A stretch of DNA of 64,000 nucleotides from NCBI RefSeq assembly GCF_023101185.1, contig NZ_CP078077.1:3253630-3317629 (forward strand), written 5' to 3'. This document shows, piece after piece, positions 10,199-21,067 of this stretch. Position numbers and translations under genes: made by a program. Below the pieces are notes generated by a model. It ran no database searches and was not told where the DNA came from. It worked only from the letters and a program-made list of their open reading frames with translations. Within the stretch, counting starts at the first letter, position 1. The number at the start of each line of letters is the position of its first letter. This stretch comes from Microbacterium galbinum. Its GTDB lineage: Bacteria; Actinomycetota; Actinomycetes; Actinomycetales; Microbacteriaceae.

Positions 10199-11085
10199 GT
10201 GATCGAGGCGTGGAAGACTCGCATCGGCCGCGCCTCGGTCCCCCGCACCGCGCGGTTGTACAGGCGGTGCGACTCGTAGACGAACCATCCTCCGAAGACC
10301 AGGGCCGACACCGTGTAGACGAGGCCCATGTTCGCGATCGGCACCAGCAGCAGAGAACAGGCCAGCGTCGCCCAGGCGTAGAGGATGACCTGGAGTCCGA
10401 CCTGCGAGGCGTTGCGCGTCACGCCGAGCATGGGCACGTCGACGTCGTCGTAGTCATCGCGGTACTTCATCGACAGCGGCCAGTAGTGCGGCGGAGTCCA
10501 CAGGAAGATCAGCAGGAACAGGATGAACGCGGGCCAGTCGAGCGATCCGGTCACGGCCGCCCAGCCGATCAGCACCGGGAAGCACCCGGCGATCCCGCCC
10601 CAGACGATGTTCTGCTCGGTGCGGCGCTTGAGGAGCATCGTGTAGATCACGACGTAGAAGAAGATCGCGAAGGCCGAGAGAGCGGCCGCGAGCCAGTTCG
10701 TGGTGACCAGCAGCCAGACCGTCGAGAGCACCGCGAGGGTCCAGGAGAACACCAGCGCGCCGCGCGGCGTGACCTCGCCCGTCACGAGCGGGCGGTTCTC
10801 GGTACGGTGCATGTGCGCGTCGATGTCGCGGTCGAGGTACATGTTGAACGCCGCGGCGGAGCCGGCGCTCATCGCGCCGCCGATCACGGTCGCCAGCACC
10901 AGCCACAGATCGGGCATGCCGCCGTACGCCAGGAACATCACCGGCACGGTCGACACGAGGAGCAGCTCGAGGACGCGCGGCTTGGTGAGGGCGACGTACG
11001 CCTTCACCGTGCGACCGATGGACTGCTTCCCCACGGTCTGATCAGACATCGTCGAGATCTCGATCGCCTCCTCCACACGCGTCAT
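10144..11085 (-). CDS. ctaB: Heme o synthase (protoheme IX farnesyltransferase)
   Basis: A 313-residue UbiA-superfamily membrane prenyltransferase that adds farnesyl to heme B to give heme O. The first aspartate-rich motif [21 protein letters not shown] is intact, the second-loop region reads [13 protein letters not shown], and the [17 protein letters not shown] segment near the N-terminus is family-typical. I start it at the ATG at 11085 because GGAAGGG lies just upstream; an ATG at 11049 has no SD. It is convergent with the small membrane gene and divergent from tkt. Confidence 0.95.
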   Translation of the reverse strand: MTRVEEAIEISTMSDQTVGKQSIGRTVKAYVALTKPRVLELLLVSTVPVMFLAYGGMPDLWLVLATVIGGAMSAGSAAAFNMYLDRDIDAHMHRTENRPLVTGEVTPRGALVFSWTLAVLSTVWLLVTTNWLAAALSAFAIFFYVVIYTMLLKRRTEQNIVWGGIAGCFPVLIGWAAVTGSLDWPAFILFLLIFLWTPPHYWPLSMKYRDDYDDVDVPMLGVTRNASQVGLQVILYAWATLACSLLLVPIANMGLVYTVSALVFGGWFVYESHRLYNRAVRGTEARPMRVFHASITYLTLIFVAVAVDPLLPF

Positions 11086-11140
11086 GACAACCCTTCCAGT
11101 CTAGGGCACGCGGCGGGGCGGACTCGGAGCGTAAGACGGG

Positions 11141-11169
11141 GTTTGGGGTCGGACCCACCCCGCTATGCT
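11141..11169 (+). promoter_or_regulatory. Candidate promoter of the tkt operon
   Basis: TATGCT at 11164-11169 is a good -10. GTTTGG or TTTGGG at 11141-11147 gives a weak -35 with 16-17 nt spacing. The transcript would start near 11176, giving a ~85-nt leader before tkt, which has its own GGAAAGGG SD. Confidence 0.45.
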
Positions 11170-11259
11170 GAAAACACTCGCGCCCGGCGCTGTGCACACT
11201 CTCCGTGACGATGCGGAGGCGCAGGGAATACGGGCGCCCTCGAAACTGTCGGAAAGGGC

Positions 11260-13377
11260 ATGAACGTGTCGGAATTGCAGTGGGATGAGATCGATCGGCG
11301 CGCGGTGGACACCGCTCGCCTCCTGGCGGCGGACGCCGTGGAGAAGGTCGGAAACGGGCATCCCGGCACGGCCATGAGCCTCGCTCCCGCCGCCTACCTC
11401 CTCTACCAGCGCGTGCTGCGGCACGACCCGACCGACACCGATTGGCTCGGTCGCGACCGCTTCATCCTCTCGGTCGGACACTCCTCGCTCACGCAGTACG
11501 TGCAGCTCTACCTCGGCGGCTTCGGCCTCGAGCTCGACGACCTGAAGGCGCTCCGCACCTGGGGCTCGCTCACGCCGGGACACCCCGAGTACGGTCACAC
11601 CAAGGGCGTCGAGATCACCACCGGTCCCCTGGGTCAGGGCCTCGCGTCGGCCGTGGGCTTCGCCTATGCCGCCCGCTACGAGCGCGGCCTGTTCGACCCC
11701 GAGGCGGCAGCGGGCACCAGCCCGTTCGACCACTTCGTCTACGTCATCGCCGGTGACGGCGACCTGCAGGAAGGCGTCACGAGCGAGGCCTCCTCTCTCG
11801 CGGGCCACCAGCAGCTCGGCAACCTCATCGCCATCTACGACTCGAACCAGATCTCCATCGAGGACGACACCAACGTCGCCTTCACGGAAGACGTCGCGAA
11901 GCGCTACGAGGCTTACGGCTGGCAGGTGCAGACGGTCGACTGGAAGAAGACCGGCGAGTACGTCGAGGACGTCGCCGAGCTGAACGCGGCCATCGACGCC
12001 GCGAAGGGCGAGACCTCCAAGCCCTCGCTCATCATCCTCAAGACGATCATCGGCTGGCCGTCGCCCGGCAAGCAGAACTCCGGCAAGATCCACGGTTCGG
12101 CACTCGGCGCCGACGAGCTCGCCGCCACCAAGAAGGTCCTCGGCTTCGACGCCGAGGAGACGTTCGTCGTCGCCGACGACGTCCTCGCCCACACCCGCGG
12201 TCTCGCCGACCGCGCCGCCGGCATCCGTGCCGAGTGGCAGGAGTCCTTCGACGCCTGGGCCGCGGCGAACCCCGAGCGCAAGCAGCTCCTCGACCGCCTC
12301 GAGGCGGGCGAACTGCCCGCCGACATCCAGAACACCCTGCCGGTCTTCGAGGCCGGCAAGGACGTCTCGACCCGTGCGGCCTCCGGCCAGGTCATCAACG
12401 CCCTCGCCGCCGAGCTCCCCGAGCTCTGGGGCGGATCGGCCGACCTCGCCGAGTCGAACCTCACGACGATCAAGGGCGCCCCGTCGTTCATCCCGGCCGA
12501 GTGGTCCACCCACGAGTGGTCGGGCAGCCCGTACGGCCGCGTGCTGCACTTCGGCATCCGCGAGCACGCCATGGGCGCGATCGTCAACGGCATCGTGCTG
12601 CACGGGAAGACGCGCGCCTTCGGCGGTACGTTCCTCATCTTCAGCGACTACATGCGCCCCGCCGTGCGTCTGGCCGCGCTCATGAACGTACCCAGCGTCT
12701 TCGTCTGGACCCACGACTCCGTCGCGCTCGGCGAGGACGGACCCACGCACCAGCCGATCGAGCAGCTCGCGACCCTGCGCGCCATCCCGAACCTCGCGGT
12801 GGTGCGCCCCGCCGACGCGAACGAGACCTCGGCCGCCTGGCTCGAGATCCTGCGCCGCCAGGCGGGTCCGGCCGGCATCGCCCTCACCCGTCAGAACATC
12901 CCGGTGTTCGAGCGCGGCGAGGGTGACGCGGAAGGCGAGGTCTTCGCCTCGGCCGACCGCACCGCCCGCGGTGCCTACGTGCTGGCGGAAGCCGCGAACG
13001 GCACCCCGGACGTCATCATCGTCGCCACCGGATCCGAGGTGCAGCTCGCCGTCGAGGCCCGCGCCGCACTCGCCTCCGAGGGAATCGGCGTGCGCGTCGT
13101 GTCGGCCCCCTCGCTCGAGTGGTTCGACGAGCAGGACGAGGCGTACCGCGAGAGCGTGCTCCCCGCCGCCGTCACCGCGCGCGTGTCGGTCGAGGCCGGC
13201 TCCGTGCTCACGTGGCGCGGCATCGTCGGCGACCGCGGACGCTCGGTCGGCATCGACCACTTCGGCGCATCCGCCGACTACAAGACCCTGTTCCAGAAGT
13301 TCGGTATCACCACGGAGGCCGTGATCGCGGCCGCTCGCGAGACCATCGCCGCACACAGCACCAAGGAGAACGCATGA
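11260..13377 (+). CDS. tkt: Transketolase
   Basis: A 705-residue TPP enzyme that shuttles two-carbon units between sugar phosphates in the pentose-phosphate pathway. It shows [13 protein letters not shown] near the N-terminus, the TPP/Mg motif [20 protein letters not shown]...YDSN, and the C-terminal domain [18 protein letters not shown] with the catalytic-glutamate region IREHAMGAI. The start has a GGAAAGGG SD. It is first in a six-gene operon; its stop overlaps the tal start (ATGA). Confidence 0.97.
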   Translation: MNVSELQWDEIDRRAVDTARLLAADAVEKVGNGHPGTAMSLAPAAYLLYQRVLRHDPTDTDWLGRDRFILSVGHSSLTQYVQLYLGGFGLELDDLKALRTWGSLTPGHPEYGHTKGVEITTGPLGQGLASAVGFAYAARYERGLFDPEAAAGTSPFDHFVYVIAGDGDLQEGVTSEASSLAGHQQLGNLIAIYDSNQISIEDDTNVAFTEDVAKRYEAYGWQVQTVDWKKTGEYVEDVAELNAAIDAAKGETSKPSLIILKTIIGWPSPGKQNSGKIHGSALGADELAATKKVLGFDAEETFVVADDVLAHTRGLADRAAGIRAEWQESFDAWAAANPERKQLLDRLEAGELPADIQNTLPVFEAGKDVSTRAASGQVINALAAELPELWGGSADLAESNLTTIKGAPSFIPAEWSTHEWSGSPYGRVLHFGIREHAMGAIVNGIVLHGKTRAFGGTFLIFSDYMRPAVRLAALMNVPSVFVWTHDSVALGEDGPTHQPIEQLATLRAIPNLAVVRPADANETSAAWLEILRRQAGPAGIALTRQNIPVFERGEGDAEGEVFASADRTARGAYVLAEAANGTPDVIIVATGSEVQLAVEARAALASEGIGVRVVSAPSLEWFDEQDEAYRESVLPAAVTARVSVEAGSVLTWRGIVGDRGRSVGIDHFGASADYKTLFQKFGITTEAVIAAARETIAAHSTKENA

Positions 13378-14486
13378 GCACCCCCACCGCACAGCTCGCC
13401 GCCGCCGGCATCAGCATCTGGCTCGACGACCTCTCGCGCACCCGCATCTCCTCCGGCAACCTCGCCGAGCTGATCGAGACGCGCAACGTCGTCGGTGTCA
13501 CCACGAACCCGACGATCTTCGCCAACGCGCTCACCGACAAGAGCAACACGTCGTACGACGCCCAGGTCACCGAGCTCGCCGCCGCCGGCGCCTCCGCCGA
13601 GGAGGCCGTGTTCGCGGCCACCACTCAGGACGTCGCCGCCGCACTCGACGTGTTCCGTCCGGTGTGGGAGGCCTCGAACCACGTCGACGGCCGCGTGTCG
13701 ATCGAGGTCTCCCCCGACCTCGCTCACGACACCGACGGCACCGTCGCGTCGGCCAAGGAGCTGTGGAGCAAGATCGACCGTCCCAACCTCCTCGTCAAGA
13801 TCCCCGCGACGAAGGCGGGCCTGCCGGCGATCACCGAGGCGATCGCCGCGGGCATCAGCGTCAACGTCACCCTGATCTTCAGCCTCGAGCGCTACGAAGA
13901 GGTCATCGACGCCTACCTCGCGGGCCTCGAGCGCGCGCAGGCGGCGGACATCGACCTCGCCGGCATCCACTCGGTCGCCTCGTTCTTCGTGTCGCGCGTC
14001 GACACCGAGACCGACAAGCGCCTCGACGCGATCGGCACCGATCAGGCGAAGGCCCTCAAGAGCAAGGCGGGCCTCGCCAACGCGCGTCTGGCCTACGAGC
14101 TGTTCGAGAAGAAGTTCGCCGAGAAGCGCGCGCAGGATCTCCTCGCCGCCGGCGCGAACCTGCAGCGCCCGCTCTGGGCCTCCACCGGCGTCAAGGACCC
14201 CTCGCTGCCCGACACGCTCTACGTGACCGAGCTCGTCGCGGCCGGCGTCGTGAACACGATGCCGGAGAAGACGCTCGAGGCGACCTTCGACCACGCCGTC
14301 GTCAGCGGTGACACCATCACGGGCGGTTACGCCGAGGCGCACGCCGTCTTCGACGCGCTGGCGGAGGTCGGAATCGACCTCGTCGACGTCACCCAGGTGC
14401 TGGAGGACGAGGGCGTCGCGAAGTTCATCGACTCCTGGCACGACCTGCTCGCACAGGTCGCCGAGACGCTGGAGGCACAGCGATGA
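13374..14486 (+). CDS. tal: Transaldolase
   Basis: A 370-residue TIM-barrel aldolase acting on sedoheptulose-7-phosphate. It has [15 protein letters not shown] near the N-terminus and the Schiff-base lysine in [12 protein letters not shown], followed by [16 protein letters not shown]. The length fits the long actinobacterial form. I start it at the ATG at 13374, inside the tkt stop (ATGA); an upstream in-frame extension is only tkt shadow. The stop overlaps pgi by 4 bp, so tkt, tal and pgi are translationally coupled. Confidence 0.96.
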   Translation: MSTPTAQLAAAGISIWLDDLSRTRISSGNLAELIETRNVVGVTTNPTIFANALTDKSNTSYDAQVTELAAAGASAEEAVFAATTQDVAAALDVFRPVWEASNHVDGRVSIEVSPDLAHDTDGTVASAKELWSKIDRPNLLVKIPATKAGLPAITEAIAAGISVNVTLIFSLERYEEVIDAYLAGLERAQAADIDLAGIHSVASFFVSRVDTETDKRLDAIGTDQAKALKSKAGLANARLAYELFEKKFAEKRAQDLLAAGANLQRPLWASTGVKDPSLPDTLYVTELVAAGVVNTMPEKTLEATFDHAVVSGDTITGGYAEAHAVFDALAEVGIDLVDVTQVLEDEGVAKFIDSWHDLLAQVAETLEAQR

Positions 14487-16090
14487 CCTTCGGCATCCAC
14501 GCCTCCGGCGACGCTCGCGTCGCGATCGACGAGGTCGTCCCCGCACTCGTGCGCGACCTGGTCGCCTCGCGGATCACCGGCGGAGACCCGACCCTCTGGG
14601 GCCCGGCGGCCGAGGCCGAGGCCTCCATCCGTCTGGGCTGGGTCGAGGCCGTCTCGGTCTCGCGTCCGCTCGTCGACGAGATCGTCGCACTCCGCGAACA
14701 GCTCGCCTCGAAGGGCGTCGACCGCGTCGTCCTTGCGGGCATGGGCGGATCGTCGCTCGCCCCCGAGGTGATCGCTCAGACCGCGGGCAAGCCGCTCACG
14801 ATCCTCGACTCGACGGCCCCGGGCCAGGTGCTCGCGGCCCTCGACGAAGGACTCGCCGACACCGTGCTCGTCGTCTCCTCGAAGTCGGGCTCGACGGTCG
14901 AGACCGACTCCCAGCGCCGCACGTTCGAGGCCGCCTTCCGCGACCTCGGCATCGACCCGCTGGAGCGCATCGTCGTCGTCACCGACCCGGGCTCCCCGCT
15001 CGACGTCTCGGCGCGCGAGACCGGCTACCGCGTGTTCAACGCCGACCCGAACGTCGGCGGACGCTACTCCGCGCTGACCGCGTTCGGCCTCGTGCCGTCC
15101 GGCCTCGCGGGCGTCGACATCGACGAGCTCCTGAACGAGGCCGAGGCCTCGCTGCTCGAGGTCGCGGTCGACTCGGCCGAGAACCCTGCACTGCGCCTCG
15201 GCGCGGCCATCGCCGCGACCGATCCCCGCCGCGACAAGCTCGGCCTCATCACCGACGGCACCCACATCAAGGGCCTGCCGGACTGGATCGAGCAGTTGAT
15301 CGCCGAGTCGACGGGCAAGGACGGCACGGGAATCCTCCCCGTGGTCCTGCTGCCGGTCTCCCCCGAGCTCGATTCGAAGCCCGCCGACCTCCAGATCGTC
15401 CGTCTCGTCGACGACGCCAACGAGTTCCACCTGCACGAGCGTCACGAGGGCGAGATCCTCGTCAGCGGCTCGCTCGGCGCGCAGCTCATCGTCTGGGAGT
15501 ACGCCACCGCGATCGCCGGCCACCTGCTGCGGATCAACCCGTTCGACCAGCCCGACGTCGAGTCGGCGAAGGTCGCGGCCCGCGGTCTTCTCGACGCGCG
15601 CCCGGAGCCGACCGCTCCGGCGTTCACCGAGAACGGCGTCGAGGTGCGCGTGTCCGACCCGGCTCTCGCCGTCTCGGGCACCGTCGAAGGCGTGCTGGAC
15701 GCCCTGTGGGCGCAGCTCGCCGAAGACGGCTACGTCTCGATCCAGGCCTACGTCAACCGCCTCGAGGTCCCGCAGCTGCAGGGTCTCCGCGAGCTCGTCG
15801 CCGCCGACTCCGGCCGCCCGACGACGTTCGGCTGGGGACCGCGATTCCTGCACTCCACGGGTCAGTACCACAAGGGAGGCCCCGCCCAGGGCGTCTTCCT
15901 GCAGATCCTCGAGCGCACCGACGTCGATCTCGAGATCCCGGAGCGACCGTTCACGTTCGGCCAGCTCATCGAGGCTCAGGCTGCCGGCGACGCCGCAGTC
16001 CTGGCCGAGCACGGTCGCCCCGTCGTCTCCCTGACGATCACCGACTCGTCGGCCGACGTGCTCACCCTCTTCGAAGCCGCACAGAAGTAG
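14483..16090 (+). CDS. pgi: Glucose-6-phosphate isomerase
   Basis: A 535-residue SIS-fold isomerase linking glycolysis to the pentose-phosphate enzymes. It shows the sugar-phosphate-binding loops [16 protein letters not shown] and [17 protein letters not shown], then [18 protein letters not shown] near the C-terminus. It belongs to the divergent actinobacterial Pgi type often encoded beside tal and zwf rather than the canonical enteric type. The start overlaps the tal stop, and zwf follows after 22 nt with a GCAGGAG SD. Confidence 0.92.
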   Translation: MTFGIHASGDARVAIDEVVPALVRDLVASRITGGDPTLWGPAAEAEASIRLGWVEAVSVSRPLVDEIVALREQLASKGVDRVVLAGMGGSSLAPEVIAQTAGKPLTILDSTAPGQVLAALDEGLADTVLVVSSKSGSTVETDSQRRTFEAAFRDLGIDPLERIVVVTDPGSPLDVSARETGYRVFNADPNVGGRYSALTAFGLVPSGLAGVDIDELLNEAEASLLEVAVDSAENPALRLGAAIAATDPRRDKLGLITDGTHIKGLPDWIEQLIAESTGKDGTGILPVVLLPVSPELDSKPADLQIVRLVDDANEFHLHERHEGEILVSGSLGAQLIVWEYATAIAGHLLRINPFDQPDVESAKVAARGLLDARPEPTAPAFTENGVEVRVSDPALAVSGTVEGVLDALWAQLAEDGYVSIQAYVNRLEVPQLQGLRELVAADSGRPTTFGWGPRFLHSTGQYHKGGPAQGVFLQILERTDVDLEIPERPFTFGQLIEAQAAGDAAVLAEHGRPVVSLTITDSSADVLTLFEAAQK

Positions 16091-16112
16091 TCAGCAGGAG
16101 AATCCCCCACCG

Positions 16113-17663
16113 ATGTCTGTTCCCCTCTCGCGCGGGCACAACCCGCTGCGCGATCCCGATGACCGCCGTCTCAACAGGATCGCCGGGCCCAGCGCCCTGG
16201 TGATCTTCGGCGTCACCGGAGATCTGTCTCGCAAGAAGCTCATGCCGGCGGTCTACGACCTCGCCAACCGCGGTCTGCTCCCGCCCGGCTTCGCACTCGT
16301 CGGGTTCGCCCGACGCGATTGGGAGGACCAGGACTTCGCCCAGGTCGTCTACGAGGCCGTCAAGCAGCACGCGCGCACGCCGTTCCGTGAGGAGACGTGG
16401 GAGCAGCTGCTGCAGGGCATCCGGTTCGTCTCGGGCGAGTTCGACAACCCCGAGTCGTTCCAGAAGCTGAAGGACACCGTCGACCAGCTCGACGTCGAAC
16501 GCGGCACCATGGGCAACCACGCCTACTACCTGTCGATCCCGCCGAAGGACTTCCCGCTCGTCGCGAAGCAGCTGAAGGACTCGGGACTGGTCGGGGAGGA
16601 TGCCGACGAGGATTCGCGCTGGCGGCGCGTGGTGATCGAGAAGCCGTTCGGGCACGACCTGGACTCCGCGCGTGCGCTCAACGCCGCGCTCGAGGTCGCG
16701 TTCCCGGCCGACTCGATCTTCCGCATCGACCACTACCTGGGCAAGGAGACGGTGCAGAACATCCTCGCTCTGCGCTTCGCCAACGAGCTCTACGAGCCGA
16801 TCTGGAACCGCAACTACGTCGACCACGTGCAGATCACGATGGCCGAGGACATCGGCGTCGGCGGGCGCGCGGGGTACTACGACGGGATCGGCGCCGCGCG
16901 CGACGTCATCCAGAACCACCTGCTCCAGCTGCTCGCGCTCACCGCGATGGAGGAGCCCATCAGCCTCTCCGCCGAGCATCTGCGCGCCGAGAAGGAGAAG
17001 GTCCTCGCAGCGGTGCACGTACCCGACGACCTCTCGCAGGCGACCGCGCGCGGCCAGTACGCGGGTGGATGGCAGGGCGGCGAGAAGGTCACCGGCTTCC
17101 TCGACGAGGAGGGCATGAACCCCGAGTCGACCACCGAGACGTACGCCGCGATCAAGCTCGAGATCGACACGCGCCGCTGGTCGGGTGTGCCGTTCTACCT
17201 CCGCACCGGCAAGCGACTGGGCCGCCGCGTCACCGAGATCGCCGTGGTCTTCAACCGCGCTCCGCAGCACCTGTTCGGACGCGGCAACGCCTCGGAGCTC
17301 GGTCAGAACGCACTGGTCATCCGCGTGCAGCCCGACGAGGGCGTCACGATCCGCTTCGGCTCGAAGGTGCCGGGCAGCGGGTCGAACGTGCGCGACGTGA
17401 CGATGGACTTCGGATACGGCCACGCCTTCACCGAGGCCAGCCCCGAGGCCTACGAGCGCCTCATCCTCGACGTCCTGCTGGGCGATCCGCCGCTGTTCCC
17501 GCGGCACGAGGAGGTCGAGCTCTCGTGGAAGATCCTCGACCCCGTCGAGAAGTTCTGGGCGTCCGAGGGCGGCCCGGTTGAGCAGTACGCACCCGGTTCG
17601 TGGGGTCCGGCATCCGCCGACGCCCTGCTGGCCCGCGACGGACGAGTCTGGAGACGACCGTGA
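16113..17663 (+). CDS. zwf: Glucose-6-phosphate 1-dehydrogenase
   Basis: A 516-residue enzyme that oxidises glucose-6-phosphate, the entry to the oxidative pentose-phosphate pathway. It has the nucleotide-binding loop VIFGVTGDLSRKKLMPA and the active-site motif RIDHYLGKETVQN with the catalytic His-Lys region, plus IEKPFGHDLDSA. Length is normal. It is third from the end of the operon, and the opcA start overlaps its stop (GTGA), consistent with OpcA being the partner needed for full activity of this enzyme in actinobacteria and cyanobacteria. Confidence 0.97.
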   Translation: MSVPLSRGHNPLRDPDDRRLNRIAGPSALVIFGVTGDLSRKKLMPAVYDLANRGLLPPGFALVGFARRDWEDQDFAQVVYEAVKQHARTPFREETWEQLLQGIRFVSGEFDNPESFQKLKDTVDQLDVERGTMGNHAYYLSIPPKDFPLVAKQLKDSGLVGEDADEDSRWRRVVIEKPFGHDLDSARALNAALEVAFPADSIFRIDHYLGKETVQNILALRFANELYEPIWNRNYVDHVQITMAEDIGVGGRAGYYDGIGAARDVIQNHLLQLLALTAMEEPISLSAEHLRAEKEKVLAAVHVPDDLSQATARGQYAGGWQGGEKVTGFLDEEGMNPESTTETYAAIKLEIDTRRWSGVPFYLRTGKRLGRRVTEIAVVFNRAPQHLFGRGNASELGQNALVIRVQPDEGVTIRFGSKVPGSGSNVRDVTMDFGYGHAFTEASPEAYERLILDVLLGDPPLFPRHEEVELSWKILDPVEKFWASEGGPVEQYAPGSWGPASADALLARDGRVWRRP

Positions 17664-18595
17664 TCATCGACCTTCCCGACACGACCGTCAGCCAGGTCGC
17701 CAAGCAACTCGTGAAGGTGCGCGAAGAGGGCGGCGCCGTCGCCCTCGGCCGCGTGCTGACCCTCGTGATCTCGGCCCGCAACGGCGTCGCCGAGGCGGCC
17801 ATCGACGCGGCCAACGACGCATCGCGCGAGCACCCGATGCGCGTCATCGTGCTCACCACGGGCGAGGGCGAGTCCCGTCTCGACGCCCAGATCCGCGTCG
17901 GCGGGGATGCCGGAGCGAGCGAAGTCGTCGTCCTGCACGCTTACGGCGACGCCGCGAGCAACGAGGAGAGCCTCATCACGGGCCTGCTGCTGCCGGATGC
18001 TCCGGTCGTGGCCTGGTGGCCGGAAGAGGCACCGACCTCTCCGTCGTCGTCGCCGCTGGGCCGGATCGCCCAGCGCCGGATCACGGATGCCGCGACCGCG
18101 CACGACGTGCGCGACCGCCTCGCGCTGCTCGGCAAGACCCACGCCCCGGGTGACACCGACCTCGCGTGGACCCGTCTGACGCACTGGCGCGAGCAGCTCG
18201 CGGCCGTGCTCGATCAGCCGCCGTTCGAGCCGATCACCGCGATCGAGGTCCGCGGCGCCGCCGCCTCCCCGTCGACCGCGCTGCTGGCCGCCTGGCTGCA
18301 GCTCGCTCTCGAGGTTCCGGTCCGCTGGTTCTCCGAACAGCCGGAGGTCTGGCACGACGGCATCCGTTCCGTACGGCTGACCCGCGAGTCGGGAGACATC
18401 CTGCTCGAGCGCCCCTCGCCCGGCGTCGCCCAGCTCACGCAGCCCGATCAGCCGAACCACGACCTGCACCTCCCCCGGCGCACGCTTCGCGAATGCCTCG
18501 CCGAGGAACTGCGCCGCCTGGATCCCGACCTCCTTTACGGTCGAGTGATCACCGAGGGCTGGGAGAAGCTGGGCCCGCCCGAGACAGGAGAGTGA
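17660..18595 (+). CDS. opcA: Glucose-6-phosphate dehydrogenase assembly protein OpcA
   Basis: A 311-residue protein of the OpcA family, an allosteric or assembly partner of Zwf. The central LLPDAPVVAWWPEEAP and DLAWTRLTHWREQLAAVLDQPP segments are characteristic. I chose the GTG at 17660, which overlaps the zwf stop, over longer upstream starts because the resulting N-terminus (MIIDLPDTTVSQVAKQLVKVREE) is typical of the family. It is followed 4 nt later by pgl with SD GGAGAG. Confidence 0.93.
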   Translation: MIIDLPDTTVSQVAKQLVKVREEGGAVALGRVLTLVISARNGVAEAAIDAANDASREHPMRVIVLTTGEGESRLDAQIRVGGDAGASEVVVLHAYGDAASNEESLITGLLLPDAPVVAWWPEEAPTSPSSSPLGRIAQRRITDAATAHDVRDRLALLGKTHAPGDTDLAWTRLTHWREQLAAVLDQPPFEPITAIEVRGAAASPSTALLAAWLQLALEVPVRWFSEQPEVWHDGIRSVRLTRESGDILLERPSPGVAQLTQPDQPNHDLHLPRRTLRECLAEELRRLDPDLLYGRVITEGWEKLGPPETGE

Positions 18596-18599
18596 CGAC

Positions 18600-19382
18600 G
18601 TGAGCGACGCAACGTCCGCAGAGAAGCGGGTCGTGATCGAGGCCACGCCCACCGACGTGGCTGCACGGGTCGCCGATCGTTTCTTGACGCGCCTGCGCGC
18701 CCGTACCGTCAACGGTCGCGTCGCCCACGTCGCCCTCACGGGCGGTTCGATGGGCGGCGCGGTCCTGGCAGCGACACGTGACGACCCGCGGTCCGCATCG
18801 ATCGACTGGTCGCTCGTGCACTTCTGGTGGGGCGACGAGCGCTTCGTGCCGCGTGACGACGCCGATCGCAACGCACTCCAGTCGCGCAACGCGTTGCTCG
18901 ACCACATCCCGGTACCGCCCGAGAACATCCACGAGGTCGCCGGCTCCGATGACGGCCTCACCCTCGACGAGGCCGCGTACGCGTACGCCGCCGAGCTCGC
19001 GCGCTTCGGCACCGACGAGAACCCGTGGCCGGCGTTCGCCGTGTGCTTCCTGGGGGTCGGGCCCGACGGGCACATCGCCTCGCTCTTCCCCGATCGCGAA
19101 GAGGTCACGGTGACGGATGCGGCCGCTCTCCCCGTGCGCAACTCGCCGAAGCCTCCGCCCGAGCGCGTCACGCTGACGCGTCCGGTCATCAACACCTCGA
19201 AGCGCGTCTGGCTGGTGCTCACGGGCGCCGACAAGGCGTCGGCGCTGGGCCTGGCCCTCGCCGGTGCGAGCTACACGAGTGTTCCGGTCGCCGGTGCCCG
19301 CGGGCGCAAGCGCACGGTGTTCTTCGTCGACGAGGCCGCGGCCTCCGAGGTCTCGCCGGATCTCATCGATCAGGCGTACTGA
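18600..19382 (+). CDS. pgl: 6-phosphogluconolactonase
   Basis: A 260-residue NagB/SIS-related lactonase that hydrolyses the product of Zwf. Visible motifs are HVALTGGSMGGAVLA, VHFWWGDERFVPRDDADRN and CFLGVGPDGHIASLFPD, all diagnostic. The GTG at 18600 is preceded by GGAGAG at a good distance. It is the last gene of the tkt-tal-pgi-zwf-opcA-pgl operon. No gnd (6-phosphogluconate dehydrogenase) follows here. Confidence 0.95.
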   Translation: MSDATSAEKRVVIEATPTDVAARVADRFLTRLRARTVNGRVAHVALTGGSMGGAVLAATRDDPRSASIDWSLVHFWWGDERFVPRDDADRNALQSRNALLDHIPVPPENIHEVAGSDDGLTLDEAAYAYAAELARFGTDENPWPAFAVCFLGVGPDGHIASLFPDREEVTVTDAAALPVRNSPKPPPERVTLTRPVINTSKRVWLVLTGADKASALGLALAGASYTSVPVAGARGRKRTVFFVDEAAASEVSPDLIDQAY

Positions 19383-19403
19383 TCGGGCGGACCGAGAACC
19401 GCT

Positions 19404-20429
19404 CTACGGACGATCCGTCTCCTCGGACCCCGGTGCCTGCTCGGCGCCGGGGTTCGTCGTTGCGGTACCGCCGTCGCTGCCGCGCGTGATGCCGATCTCC
19501 TGGCTCTCGCTGAGCACCTGCGGGTGGTAGCGGGCGAGGTTGACCACGCCGTAGACCGCGATGGCCCCGGCGACGCCGTAGATCACGAGCGCCCATGGCG
19601 GCGCAGCGGCCGCCTCGCCGAGGATCACCATTCCGATGAGCACGGCGATGAGCGGGTCGACGACCGTGAGGCCGGCGATGACGAGGTCGGGCGGGCCGGA
19701 GCTGTAGGCGGTCTGCACGAAGTACGCCCCGACCGCCGCGGCCGCGACGAGGGCGATGACGCAGATCGCGGTTATCCACTCGAACTGTCCCGCCTCGATG
19801 CGCTTGATGACGACCTTCGCCAGGGTGGCGACGAAGCCGTAGAGCACACCGGCGCCGATCACGTAGAACAGGGCGCGCATGCGGTGCCGCAGAACGAGCC
19901 AGCAGGCGCCGAGCACGATGATCACGACGAGGAGGATCGCGAGGATCACGAACAGTTCGCGATCCTGCACCTCGCGCTCGGTGGCGAACAGCGCGGCGAA
20001 GAAGACGAACAGGAAGATGCCGCCGACACAGCAGATGATCGCGGTGATGGATTTCTTCGTCGGCGAGTGCCCGGAGATGCGGGCGTTCAACAGTGTCGTG
20101 ATCACCAGCGCGATGGCGCCGAGCGGCTGCACGACCATGAGCGGAGCGCGCACGAGCGCGGCGAGCTGGCATACGATCGCCAGGCCCAGCATCAGGGTGC
20201 CGATGATCCACGAGGGGCGGGTGAGCAGCCGGCGGAGCTGGTCGAAGCTGAGGCCCGACGTCCCCTGCGAACCGCTCAGGCGCTCGACCTTCTCGACTCC
20301 GCGGTGCTGGTACTGCGCGCCGAGCGACATGAACACCGCGCCGGCCAGCGCGAGCGGGATGCCGAGGAGCAGCCCGGGGTTCTGGAAGACACCGACGAGC
20401 TGCTCGCCGACGTCTTCTACCGAGTTCAT
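19404..20429 (-). CDS. DMT-type membrane transporter
   Basis: A 341-residue polytopic protein with about nine hydrophobic helices and internal-repeat character typical of the drug/metabolite transporter superfamily. Segments such as PLGAIALVITTLLNARI and VDPLIAVLIGMVILGE resemble EamA/NIPA-like members. The last ~35 residues form a polar, acidic tail. I use the ATG at 20429, which has AGGGG seven nt upstream, over a GTG two codons earlier. Substrate unknown. It is convergent with pgl and divergent from def. Confidence 0.75.
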   Translation of the reverse strand: MNSVEDVGEQLVGVFQNPGLLLGIPLALAGAVFMSLGAQYQHRGVEKVERLSGSQGTSGLSFDQLRRLLTRPSWIIGTLMLGLAIVCQLAALVRAPLMVVQPLGAIALVITTLLNARISGHSPTKKSITAIICCVGGIFLFVFFAALFATEREVQDRELFVILAILLVVIIVLGACWLVLRHRMRALFYVIGAGVLYGFVATLAKVVIKRIEAGQFEWITAICVIALVAAAAVGAYFVQTAYSSGPPDLVIAGLTVVDPLIAVLIGMVILGEAAAAPPWALVIYGVAGAIAVYGVVNLARYHPQVLSESQEIGITRGSDGGTATTNPGAEQAPGSEETDRP

Positions 20430-20480
20430 TTCCACACCCCTGCGCTCACCCTACGACCCTACCCGTCGCAGTGCGCCCAG

Positions 20481-20492
20481 TAGGGTTGTGAC
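20481..20492 (+). promoter_or_regulatory. Leaderless-type promoter element of def
   Basis: TAGGGT at 20481-20486 sits exactly 6 nt before the GTG start of def. The predicted transcription start therefore falls on or next to the start codon, and there is no Shine-Dalgarno sequence. Confidence 0.6.
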
Positions 20493-21059
20493 GTGGCTGT
20501 ACTTCCGATTCGCATCATGGGCGACCCCGTCCTGCACTCCCCCGCTTCTCCCGTCGACGAGATCACCGATGAGATCCGCACCCTCGTCGCCGACATGTTC
20601 GAGACGATGGACATCGCTCCGGGTGTCGGCCTGGCCGCACCGCAGGTCGGCGTCGCCCTGCGCATCTACACCTACTCGTACGTCGACGACGACGATCAGC
20701 CCTGGCGCGGCGTGATCATCAATCCCGAGCTCTGGATCACTCCGATCGAGCCCGGCTCCCCCGATCCCGACCTGGAGTCCGAGGGCTGCCTGTCGTTCCC
20801 GGGCGAGCGCTTCCCTCTGCGTCGCTCCGAGCACGTCCGGGTCACCGGCATTGACCTCGAGGGCGCACCGGTGTCGATCGCGGTCGACGGATGGCGCGCA
20901 CGCATCATGCAGCACGAGTTCGACCACCTCGACGGCATCCTCTACGTGGACCGCCTGTCGGACGGCGACTGGAAGACCGCGCAGAAGATCGCCCGTAAGC
21001 GCGGCTGGGGCCGACCCGGCGCCAGCTGGCTGCCCGGCGTCGACGACCTGGAAGGCTGA
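20493..21059 (+). CDS. def: Peptide deformylase
   Basis: A 188-residue metalloenzyme that removes the N-formyl group from new proteins. All three motifs are intact: GVGLAAPQVG (residues 44-53), EGCLS with metal-ligand Cys99, and HEFDH (141-145) with the two metal histidines and the catalytic Glu. The GTG start lacks a Shine-Dalgarno sequence and follows a -10 hexamer by 6 nt, suggesting a leaderless message. A lipoprotein gene follows after 8 nt. Confidence 0.96.
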   Translation: MAVLPIRIMGDPVLHSPASPVDEITDEIRTLVADMFETMDIAPGVGLAAPQVGVALRIYTYSYVDDDDQPWRGVIINPELWITPIEPGSPDPDLESEGCLSFPGERFPLRRSEHVRVTGIDLEGAPVSIAVDGWRARIMQHEFDHLDGILYVDRLSDGDWKTAQKIARKRGWGRPGASWLPGVDDLEG

Positions 21060-21067
21060 GGGCGCAC

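Noticed and set aside
11101..13392. 763-codon minus-strand frame opposite tkt
   Set aside because: Entirely antisense to a canonical transketolase; low-complexity, no motif.
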